A stretch of DNA of 64,000 nt from Porphyromonas gingivalis ATCC 33277. Lineage in GTDB: Bacteria; Bacteroidota; Bacteroidia; Bacteroidales; Porphyromonadaceae. Position 1 is the first letter of the stretch. Every line of letters starts with the position of its first letter. Positions 17,000 through 24,356 of the stretch are shown piece by piece. The DNA lies in assembly GCF_000010505.1 (NCBI RefSeq), contig NC_010729.1:1681501-1745500 (forward strand), read 5' to 3'. Made by a program: the position numbers and the translations under genes. Below the pieces are notes generated by a model that was not told the DNA's origin, did not search any database, and was given only the letters and a program-made list of their open reading frames with translations.

Positions 17000-17187
17000 A
17001 TAATATATGTGTTTGATTGGATTGTTTTTTGCACCGCCCTCCGATCGCAATAAGAGGGCGGAGAATCGTACTGAAACAAAGCGTTCAAATATATACAACT
17101 TCCGTTGAAAACCGGTCCTTTCGATCGGGCAGGAAGCCCGATCCTAACCGGCGGTATATCCGTGCGATGCGCTTCGGAGTCGATAGA

Positions 17188-18207
17188 CTACAGACCGCCG
17201 CTTCCGCCGCCGCCTTGCTCGCCGCCGCCTCCGGACGAACCGTTATCGGGCTGGGATGGAGGAGGAGCGGGAAGATCGGGCAGATCGACTGAGCTATTGG
17301 AAGAAGAGGATGAGGACTGTTTTTTCTTCCCTTTGTATAGAACCAGAGTAATTATATTATCCTTCTTGCCGAGACAGTACCAGCGATGTTCGGTCGGATG
17401 AAGGATACGCGTACCGGCGAAAAATTCGAAATCTTCCTGTCCGGCAGGTAACGACCAACCGAGACCGATAGCAAGGCTGCGCAATACATCCCGCTTCTCC
17501 CGGGTCGATTTCGTTCCGATGGAAGCACGAAGGGCAAAGAGTGCTTTCATCTTGGCCACTCGCTCATTGTGACGGCCCACGAATCCCTCCAACGGCCTAT
17601 CCGCATGCAAGACAAGCAGAGCTTCTATGATTTCAAGGAGGCGATTGTAGTGCAGCCTTATCCTATGCCGCATTTCACGGTTGTTGATGATCAGACGCTC
17701 ACCCTCCGTATTGTCTCTTAGGTCGAACAGCTGATCGAATGCCTTATTCGCGTTATCCATCTTATCGATCCAAGCAGATACATTTACGGTCTGCACGTCG
17801 GAAGCATGTTTGTCGCTTCGCAATACCTCCACCAGCTTGTACATCAGCTCGGTTTTGTTCCGATAGCTCTTTCTATTCAGGTTATTATAGGGTTTGAGCA
17901 GAATAAACAGACGTCTTGCAGCTTCGCGATGGTCTTCTTCGGGCCGATGGGTCTCTCCCTGGATACAGCCTATAAAATTCCGAAACGCTTTGCTACGAAC
18001 AGCATCGAGAGCGGTTATTTTCTCCGAGTATTCGCTTGTCTTGTTCATGGCAATACCTTTTTTGAAAGTAGCCAGCACCTTGTCCAGCTCATCCAAAGTA
18101 GGAATAATCTCATTTTTACTGAGAGTGCGAGCATCTTTGACCTCATCGATCATAAAATTCAGAAGCTCAGCATTGTGAAAAGAAGTAATTTGTATGGATT
18201 CGACCAT
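17188..18207 (-). CDS. DUF6261-like hypothetical protein with Gly/Pro/Ser tail
   Basis: This is a 339-residue protein starting at the ATG at 18207 (MVESIQITSFHNAELLNFM); the frame is open a little further but only with a TTG. Residues 1-225 are mainly alpha helical, with two similar halves of about 100 residues each. This pattern is seen in a Bacteroidetes-specific family of unknown function. Residues about 240-300 form a shorter beta-rich segment (FEFFAGTRILHPTEHRWYCLGKKDN). The last 40 residues are low complexity: a Ser run, then Pro-rich, then Gly-rich. No signal peptide is seen, so it is probably cytoplasmic. Some family members are associated with mobile or repeat regions; here a 41-42 bp palindromic array lies just upstream. 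Confidence 0.7.
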   Translation of the reverse strand: MVESIQITSFHNAELLNFMIDEVKDARTLSKNEIIPTLDELDKVLATFKKGIAMNKTSEYSEKITALDAVRSKAFRNFIGCIQGETHRPEEDHREAARRLFILLKPYNNLNRKSYRNKTELMYKLVEVLRSDKHASDVQTVNVSAWIDKMDNANKAFDQLFDLRDNTEGERLIINNREMRHRIRLHYNRLLEIIEALLVLHADRPLEGFVGRHNERVAKMKALFALRASIGTKSTREKRDVLRSLAIGLGWSLPAGQEDFEFFAGTRILHPTEHRWYCLGKKDNIITLVLYKGKKKQSSSSSSNSSVDLPDLPAPPPSQPDNGSSGGGGEQGGGGSGGL

Positions 18208-18456
18208 ATCGGAAAAAGTTTTTAGGTGAAACAATATCGTTTGCTTCGATAAAAGTAGTAAATAATTTTGTTGTGGATAGAAAACCGATAGAAATATATA
18301 TTTTTCATCTTAATCTCTATCCGAAAGCAGTCATACGGTTATAATAATCGGTAGATAAAACTATTTTCCTGCCAATCATATATATTGTAATAAAGATTAA
18401 GGGGAATACCTATTAACTTCGGAGGCAAAGTTTCTTGTCGCCGTTCGGCAACGGAA

Positions 18457-18826
18457 ATTTTATGTACAAAGATTGATTGCCGGAAGCATGTATTTGAAAT
18501 TTCTCTATCGAAATTCTTGGCTGAAATATGCATTTGACGATTTTGTTGCCGAAATTCCTTGCCGCAGGCCTGCATTGTGTAATTTCGTCGACGAAATTCC
18601 TTGCTGCAAGCTTGCAAAAGGTCTGCTTGGCAACAAAATCGCTTGTTGCAGCTTGCAGAAAGCAATTTTGTTGCCGAAATTCCTATTTGCAGATTGCAGG
18701 AAGCGATTTTGTTGCCGAAATTCCTGTTTGCAGGTCGGATTCTATGAATTTTGTTGCCAAGATTTCGCCTTGCATAGCTGCAGCGAGTAATTTCGTCGAC
18801 GAAATTACTCGCCGAAAAGAAAAATC
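18457..18826. repeat. 41-42 bp tandem array with palindromic core
   Basis: About nine degenerate units start at 18457, 18499, 18540, 18582, 18624, 18665, 18706, 18748 and 18790, so spacing is 41 or 42 bases throughout. The core is either the perfect palindrome AATTTCGTCGACGAAATT (twice, near 18581 and 18789) or the variant TTTTGTTGCCGAAATT. It is followed by TCCTTGCTGCAGG-like arms that also pair with each other. Both strands can be read through as short repetitive peptides, but codon use and sequence argue against a gene. The array fills the gap between the DUF6261-like gene and the TonB-receptor-like gene. Confidence 0.85.
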
Positions 18827-18886
18827 GTACCGAAATTCAGAAAGAATCTCAATACGATACTCGGCAGCTATACAGAATAAAGAAAA

Positions 18887-21520
18887 TCAGTAGCGGAAAA
18901 AGACAGTGGCAAGCAGTTCGCGACCGCGAATGGGGATAGCGGTGGAAAAAGCGTTGTACTCCGTCAGTTGACGGATAAGATACATGCGACGATCGAACAG
19001 ATTGCGCATCGAAACGGATACTTCCCAAACCTTATCGATACTGCAGCGTGCTTCGCAGTCGAAAAAAACATCCTCATGTACATGCCCCGGCTCCAGAGTC
19101 GTGGCGTTATATTCGCCTGCCATGCGCAGCGACAGACGGGAAATCGGCAGCAAGGTCAGACGGGCCGTATGCCGGTATTGGGGCAACCGGCGATGAGCGT
19201 TGACTCCCGTTTCCATCCAGGAATAATCCGCCGCGAGGTTGTAAGAGACGGATAGCCACCCGCTCCATCGCTTGCTGAGCGTAAGTTCGGAGGAAAGGCT
19301 GTTGGCGTGTCCGCCGATGAGGTGTCCGGACTGTTTCAGGAGCGACTCCGAACGGCTGTATCGCACATTCAATACAGCATTGGCCTTGAAGGGGAAGAAA
19401 AACTTGCTCAGACGCATATCGGCGAAAAAAGCGTTAAGATCGTGCCAATAGCGCTCGTAACGGATGATATTATGCTCCGCCGTGTAGTCGAAGTGGGGCA
19501 ATTCATTCGAGCGACTATGCGAATACCCCGCTTTCAGATGAAAATAGAACAGGTGCAGCACGTCGCCATAGTCGACCGAAAAGTTTGCCCCCGAATATCG
19601 CCTCTCGCTCATGAAGCCCGAAGGAAGCAGGTAGGTGCGGTAGTCCCTGCGCGTATAGCCGGAGCGAAATCCCTCCAAACCGCCAAAAGAATGGCCGTGG
19701 CGGACGGAGACATTCAGCTTCCATGCCGCCCCCAGCTCCCAGTGCAGCGAGAGAGCCGGCGAAAAGGCGGCTCGGCTCTCCTGCCGCCGTTCTGCCGCGG
19801 ATTTATCGTTCAAGGTGAACAGATGCCACGCGACAGGCAGGTCGAGACGGTGATAAGTGCGGCCGAAACGATAGGAAAAGGAGGGCTTCTCGCTCAGCTC
19901 CCAGTGGCCGGCATGGTAACCGTAAGTGCCGCCGAAGCCCTCCACATCGGGCTGCGGAAGCGAGGAGCGGTAGTCGATCTGCTCTCCTCGATAGCCCATC
20001 GTCGTGGTCGAATGCAGTGCTAAGCGGCCGAAACGGAAATCGGATTCGAGGCCGTTTCGTGTGGCCAAATCGTGCATCCGCACGTCCGGATCCATTTGCA
20101 AGGCCCCCGTTGCCGGATCGCTCAGCAACGTATTTTCATCCCGGGCCATATACTTGCCGAAGGAAAAGAAACGATAGCTGCGCCGGTCGTCTTTCAGCAC
20201 CGCCGTCAGATTGTTTTGCACGACACGGGGGAGCGACTCGCCCGTCTGCAAATAATCGGCCGTATTCGTAGCCAGCCGCACCCGTTCCCGATCAGAACCG
20301 AGGGAGAGCTTCAGGTCGTCTTTCAGATAGAAACGGGAAGCATTGTTTTCGAATGAGAAATCGGCTTGTGCACTGCGGGACTTGTTCCTTGTATAGCGGT
20401 CTTCCCGAACGGAGACCTCCTGCGGCGTACTCAGATTATAGGTCTGCTCCTGCAAGATCGTCTGCTCCCGTCTGTCGGTCAGCAGCGAGGCATTGGCGGT
20501 AAGGGTCTTATCCGCCCCCAAGGGGATCGCCGTGCTGAAGCTCCCCGTCCCCGACCGATTCATCAGATACCGACTTTGGCTCATGGGCAAAGAGCGAAAG
20601 CCGGCATGGGTCAGCACCTCTTCGCGATCGGATGCATTGTACATGATACCGTCCTCATCCAAGAGTCGAACGGCCTCTTCGTTCACGGAGTTGCCCGTAT
20701 TGTTGCCCTTGGCCGTTAGCAGGGCTTGCACCTTCGGACTTATCTGCATTCCGAAGAGACGGCCTGTCCACAGCTCCGGGAAGCCTCCTCCGGCCGTTAC
20801 CTCTCCGAAGGGACGTACCTTGAAGCGTTCTTTGAGTTTGATATTGAGTGCAGCCCTTTTCTCCGGCACTGTCTCCCGCAGCGTTTTGATGTGCTGATGC
20901 CCCTCCAATACCTCCACGGTTTTCACCGCCTCTTGAGGCATGTTACGGGAGGCCAGATTGTAGCGGTTTTGCAGCATGTCTACGCCTTCGATATACATAT
21001 GCGTGATAGGTTCGCCCTGATATTTGACGAGGCCGTTTGCCGAGACCTCTATTCCCGGCAATTTGCGCAGCAGATCGGCCAGATACCGATCGTCCGGCCC
21101 CACGAAAGACGCAGCCGAATAGGCAATCGTATCTCCCAGCTTGCGTACCGGCTCGGCGCGTACCACCACTTCCTTGAGCTTGACGTCGGACGGCACCAAA
21201 GCGAAAAGCAGCGGAGGAGCAGCCGCATCGATGGCTTTGCTCATCTTTCTATACCCCATATATCTTACGCTTAGGAGTTTTCCGCCGGCTTTTTTCTCCA
21301 GAGAGAACGAGCCGTCGGCTTTCGAGAGGACGAAGGCAAGCGGTTTGCCGGAGGCATCCAAGAGTTGGCACACAGCCCCGGCAAGAGGCTCCCGGCTCTC
21401 GGCATCTATCACACGACCGGCAAGTATTTGTCCGGTCGCTTCCTGAGCAACGACAGGCAACAGCCCCGCCACGCACAGCCACAAATACGCCAAAATCGAA
21501 GTGACAGCCCTATTCATCAT
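18887..21520 (-). CDS. TonB-dependent receptor-like outer membrane protein
   Basis: This is an 877-residue protein with a signal peptide (about 1-25, ending VVAQ). A carboxypeptidase-regulatory-like domain follows at about 30-110 (GRVIDAESREPLAGAVCQLLDASGKPL, ADGSFSLEKKAGGKLLSVRYMGYRKM). A plug-like region lies at about 115-210 (VVVRAEPVRKLGDTIAYS, LRKLPGIEVSANGLVKYQGEPITHMYIEGVDM). The remainder is a large beta-barrel ending in an aromatic residue (LLATVFFRY). This plan is common for SusC-like or OmpR-like Bacteroidetes receptors, though the plug is short. It starts three bases after the second GLPGLI gene, so the three genes form one operon. The ligand is unknown. Confidence 0.85.
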   Translation of the reverse strand: MMNRAVTSILAYLWLCVAGLLPVVAQEATGQILAGRVIDAESREPLAGAVCQLLDASGKPLAFVLSKADGSFSLEKKAGGKLLSVRYMGYRKMSKAIDAAAPPLLFALVPSDVKLKEVVVRAEPVRKLGDTIAYSAASFVGPDDRYLADLLRKLPGIEVSANGLVKYQGEPITHMYIEGVDMLQNRYNLASRNMPQEAVKTVEVLEGHQHIKTLRETVPEKRAALNIKLKERFKVRPFGEVTAGGGFPELWTGRLFGMQISPKVQALLTAKGNNTGNSVNEEAVRLLDEDGIMYNASDREEVLTHAGFRSLPMSQSRYLMNRSGTGSFSTAIPLGADKTLTANASLLTDRREQTILQEQTYNLSTPQEVSVREDRYTRNKSRSAQADFSFENNASRFYLKDDLKLSLGSDRERVRLATNTADYLQTGESLPRVVQNNLTAVLKDDRRSYRFFSFGKYMARDENTLLSDPATGALQMDPDVRMHDLATRNGLESDFRFGRLALHSTTTMGYRGEQIDYRSSLPQPDVEGFGGTYGYHAGHWELSEKPSFSYRFGRTYHRLDLPVAWHLFTLNDKSAAERRQESRAAFSPALSLHWELGAAWKLNVSVRHGHSFGGLEGFRSGYTRRDYRTYLLPSGFMSERRYSGANFSVDYGDVLHLFYFHLKAGYSHSRSNELPHFDYTAEHNIIRYERYWHDLNAFFADMRLSKFFFPFKANAVLNVRYSRSESLLKQSGHLIGGHANSLSSELTLSKRWSGWLSVSYNLAADYSWMETGVNAHRRLPQYRHTARLTLLPISRLSLRMAGEYNATTLEPGHVHEDVFFDCEARCSIDKVWEVSVSMRNLFDRRMYLIRQLTEYNAFSTAIPIRGRELLATVFFRY

Positions 21521-21523
21521 GCT

Positions 21524-22423
21524 TTATTCCTTTTCCAATGGATTAAACGGCTGAGGTGGCAGATGAGAAAAGTCTACCGGTATCGGGGAATTGACAAAAG
21601 CCGGCGAATTGGCCACGACTTCGGCATAATGCTCGTGGATATTACGAATCGTTTTGCGCATCTCTTCACGCGAGCCGACTTTCGTAAAGGCATTTTTCTT
21701 GAAATAAATCGGAGACGGAAATGTAATCTCCTGCATTCCGTTCAATTCGAATACGTACTCTCCGTCGTCCGAACCGATAGCGACGATCAGGCCGGGCAAT
21801 CCCCGAAAAATGTACGGCCCATCCGAGAGGGCAATATCCTCGGCATACCAAGCCGTATAATCCCGTCCGCTGTGGTGGCAGGTGGCCTTTCGGCAGGTAT
21901 ATCCCATGATCTCCTTGGTCTCTTCCCCGATCTGCCAATCGAAAGACGGCGACGGACAACCGTATTCATAAGAACCGACTATCGGATCTCCGTATTGATG
22001 ATAATCTTGACCCGATGGATAGCCTTTAAGTACGGGAGTCCGCCATTGGGTCTTCTTGACGTAATCATAAGCTTTCGAAAAGATCTCCATAGCAGTCCCT
22101 TTCTTCCGAGCTACGGCATCATTCACCGAGTCCGCTGCATACTCGTAAAAGTCTTTGAAGCAACTCCCTCGCTGCCCTATTTCCAATACACACTGTGCTT
22201 GGGTTTCTTTGTCTCGCCTCGTGGTATCTTTCACAAAAGAGACTTTGTAAAAAAATCGCCGTTTGGTATAGTCCTCCACCCTCTTGGGCACAGTATCTAC
22301 CGGCATCCCTTCTGCGCCCACGATACGTGGCACCTGTGCCTGTATGAAGCTCATACTCATAAAAAAGCAGGATGCGAGGAACAAAAGTGTCCTTTTCATG
22401 CTGAGTGTTTTATTTGTTTTCAT
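21524..22423 (-). CDS. GLPGLI family exported protein, copy 2
   Basis: This is a 299-residue exported protein. Its start codon ATG at 22423 overlaps the stop of the preceding GLPGLI gene (ATGA), and the GGAGAAGGA upstream serves as ribosome site. An internal ATG at 22399 would give a shorter signal peptide. The signal region MKRTLLFLASCFFMSMSFIQA is followed by the family body, with EYTCRKAT-like GYTCRKATCHHSGRDYTAWY and the name-giving GLPGLIVAIGSDDGEYVFEL. GLPGLI proteins are typical of Bacteroidetes, often next to TonB-receptor-like genes, with unknown function. It shares a nearly identical nucleotide block with its neighbour (see findings). Confidence 0.88.
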   Translation of the reverse strand: MKTNKTLSMKRTLLFLASCFFMSMSFIQAQVPRIVGAEGMPVDTVPKRVEDYTKRRFFYKVSFVKDTTRRDKETQAQCVLEIGQRGSCFKDFYEYAADSVNDAVARKKGTAMEIFSKAYDYVKKTQWRTPVLKGYPSGQDYHQYGDPIVGSYEYGCPSPSFDWQIGEETKEIMGYTCRKATCHHSGRDYTAWYAEDIALSDGPYIFRGLPGLIVAIGSDDGEYVFELNGMQEITFPSPIYFKKNAFTKVGSREEMRKTIRNIHEHYAEVVANSPAFVNSPIPVDFSHLPPQPFNPLEKE

Positions 22424-23292
22424 TCCTTCTCCAAAGGATTGTACGGCAAATTTCTGATACGCTGAATATCCTCCGGATTCTTAAGCCTGAATCTTCCCTG
22501 ATTGATGATGGTCTCGGAATAATTCTCCGAAATGTTTCGGATAATCTTGCGTACTTCTTCGCGCGAATACTTTTGCACCTTTTTGTCGTACAGATATATA
22601 GGTGAGGAGAAAGTAATCTCCTGCATTCCATTAAGTTTGAATGCATATTCCCCATCATCCGAAGCGATGGCCACAATCAGGCCGGGCAATCCCCGAAAAA
22701 TGTACGGCCCATCCGAGAGGGCAATATCCTCGGCATACCAAGCCGTATAATCTCGTCCGCTGTGGCGGCAGGTGGCCTTTCGGCAAGTGTATTCCATGAT
22801 CTCTTCGGTCTCTTCCCCGATCTGCCAATCGAAAGACGGCGACGGACATTCGTACTCATACCGACCTGTCAATGGCACCTCTTGTTGATGCCGGTCTGTT
22901 CCTTCAGGATACCCTTTCAGCAGGACTATTCTCCACTTTATCTTTTTCACCAAACCGGCACCCTCTGTGAATAGCTCCATCATCGAACCTTTTCGCCGGG
23001 TAACGGCATCGCTCAAAGAATCCCAGGCCAACTGATACAAATCCATGAAGCTGCTGCCGTGCCGTCCGATCTCCAACACACACTGCGCCTCGGTTTTCTT
23101 TTCTCGCTTCAGGGTATCTTCCACAAAAACCACCTTATAAAAGAACCGCCGTTGTGCATAATCCTTTATTTTCTTAGACACGGTGTCCATACGCATTCCT
23201 CTCATATCATCGATTCGTGGCACTCCCACTTGCGCCACACCGAAAGAGGATAAAATACAAATGAGGATCACCGTCGATAATATCTTTTTCAT
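22420..23292 (-). CDS. GLPGLI family exported protein, copy 1
   Basis: This is a 290-residue protein starting at the ATG at 23292 (MKKILSTVILICILSSFGVA, a clear signal peptide); the longer frame upstream to 23367 has no signal sense. It has the same plan as the next gene: QRRFFYKVVFVEDTLKREKKTEAQCVLEIG, then FDWQIGEETEEIMEYTCRKATC, then FRGLPGLIVAIASDDGEYAFKL. It is the first gene of a GLPGLI-GLPGLI-TonB-receptor-like operon. The function is unknown; an envelope location is inferred from the signal peptide. A TAACTTTG box lies about 30 bases before the start. Confidence 0.88.
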   Translation of the reverse strand: MKKILSTVILICILSSFGVAQVGVPRIDDMRGMRMDTVSKKIKDYAQRRFFYKVVFVEDTLKREKKTEAQCVLEIGRHGSSFMDLYQLAWDSLSDAVTRRKGSMMELFTEGAGLVKKIKWRIVLLKGYPEGTDRHQQEVPLTGRYEYECPSPSFDWQIGEETEEIMEYTCRKATCRHSGRDYTAWYAEDIALSDGPYIFRGLPGLIVAIASDDGEYAFKLNGMQEITFSSPIYLYDKKVQKYSREEVRKIIRNISENYSETIINQGRFRLKNPEDIQRIRNLPYNPLEKE

Positions 23293-23321
23293 AAGCGAAG
23301 CTGTTAATGATTGAGGATGAA

Positions 23322-23329
23322 CAAAGTTA
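23322..23329 (-). promoter_or_regulatory. -7 box for the GLPGLI operon
   Basis: The minus strand reads TAACTTTG, which fits TAnnTTTG, about 30 bases before the ATG of the first GLPGLI gene. No -33 element is seen at the usual spacing. Confidence 0.4.
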
Positions 23330-23479
23330 ACAAAAACCACTCGGCATTTTCCGCCCGCCAAACACAACCTCGCAACTCGCCTGACCGCAATCCTCTCCTG
23401 ATCGAAGAAGCTTCCAAAATGTCATGAATAAATATCATTCTCAAAGCGTTTTAGAGGTCGGCAAAATTGGGATTGTGAT

Positions 23480-23487
23480 TATCTTTG
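23480..23487 (+). promoter_or_regulatory. -7 box for the Wza-Ptk1-Php1 genes
   Basis: TATCTTTG fits TAnnTTTG and lies 57 bases before the ATG of the export gene. No clear -33 element is seen. Confidence 0.4.
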
Positions 23488-23543
23488 CGCCCATAGTACG
23501 GAATGTACATCAACAACCCCCTTTTTTAAGCCATAAATCAATT

Positions 23544-24350
23544 ATGCGTATTGTCAGTAATTTTTTGTTCGTCTCTCTTTTGGTTTTGCTTTTTGCATCA
23601 TGCCGCTCCCAGCGAGAAAAAGTCGTTTACCTGCAAGATATCCAAACTTTTAATCGGGAGATTATCGCTAAACCATATGATGTAAAAATTGAGAAGGACG
23701 ATGTGCTGAACATCCTTGTCAGCAGTAGAGACCCGGAGCTTTCAACGCCCTACAACCAAGTGTTGACCACTCGTGCACTGGCCCGGAGTGGCTATGGCGG
23801 CAATTCGAGTGAAGGCTTTCTGGTCGATTCGGAAGGATACATCAATTATCCGATTTTAGGCCGGCTTTATGTAGAGGGCCTTACTCGTACCGAACTGGAG
23901 AAGGAGATTCAGAAGAGGATTATTTCCAGTGGATTTATCAAGGATCCTACGGTAACGGTACAGCTTGAAAATTTCAAAGTATCCGTCTTGGGAGAGGTGA
24001 ATCATCCGGGTTCGATGTCGGTAAAAGGAGAGCGAATAACTCTTTTGGAAGCTATCGGAATGGCCGGAGACCTGACAATCTATGGCCGCCGCGATCGGGT
24101 ATTTGTCCTTCGCGAAACAAATGGACATCGCGAGGTTTTCCAGACGGATCTCAGAAAGGCCGACTTGCTCACAAGCCCCGTGTACTATCTGCATCAGAAC
24201 GACGTCATCTATGTGGAACCGAACGACAAGAAAACACAGATGAGCGAGATCAACCAGAATAATAACGTAAACGTATGGCTGAGCGTTACCTCCACTTTGG
24301 TATCCATTTCCACGCTGACGATTACTATTGTAGATAAATATAAAAAATAG
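23544..24350 (+). CDS. Wza-type polysaccharide export lipoprotein
   Basis: This is a 268-residue protein. The ATG at 23544 is chosen because it opens a lipoprotein signal (MRIVSNFLFVSLLVLLFASC, Cys20). A polysaccharide export domain follows at about 40-130 (IEKDDVLNILVSSRDPELSTPYNQ, then SEGFLVDSEGYINYPILGRLYVEGLTRTELEKEIQ). An SLBB-type beta-grasp lies at about 145-195 (FKVSVLGEVNHPGSMSVKGERITLLEAIG). A hydrophobic C-terminal segment (VWLSVTSTLVSISTLTITIV) may form the outer membrane pore helix. It exports surface polysaccharide together with the next gene product. The next gene starts 6 bases downstream. Glycosyltransferase genes are not adjacent. Confidence 0.92.
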   Translation: MRIVSNFLFVSLLVLLFASCRSQREKVVYLQDIQTFNREIIAKPYDVKIEKDDVLNILVSSRDPELSTPYNQVLTTRALARSGYGGNSSEGFLVDSEGYINYPILGRLYVEGLTRTELEKEIQKRIISSGFIKDPTVTVQLENFKVSVLGEVNHPGSMSVKGERITLLEAIGMAGDLTIYGRRDRVFVLRETNGHREVFQTDLRKADLLTSPVYYLHQNDVIYVEPNDKKTQMSEINQNNNVNVWLSVTSTLVSISTLTITIVDKYKK

Positions 24351-24356
24351 AGAAAG

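Noticed and set aside
18473-18790. Cys-rich repetitive peptides encoded in the 41-42 bp array
   Set aside because: Readable on both strands only because the repeat lacks stops in some frames; the 41-42 spacing shifts frame and no start or ribosome site fits.
18457-18826. CRISPR array
   Set aside because: Units are degenerate over their whole length, spacers are not unique, and there are no cas genes.
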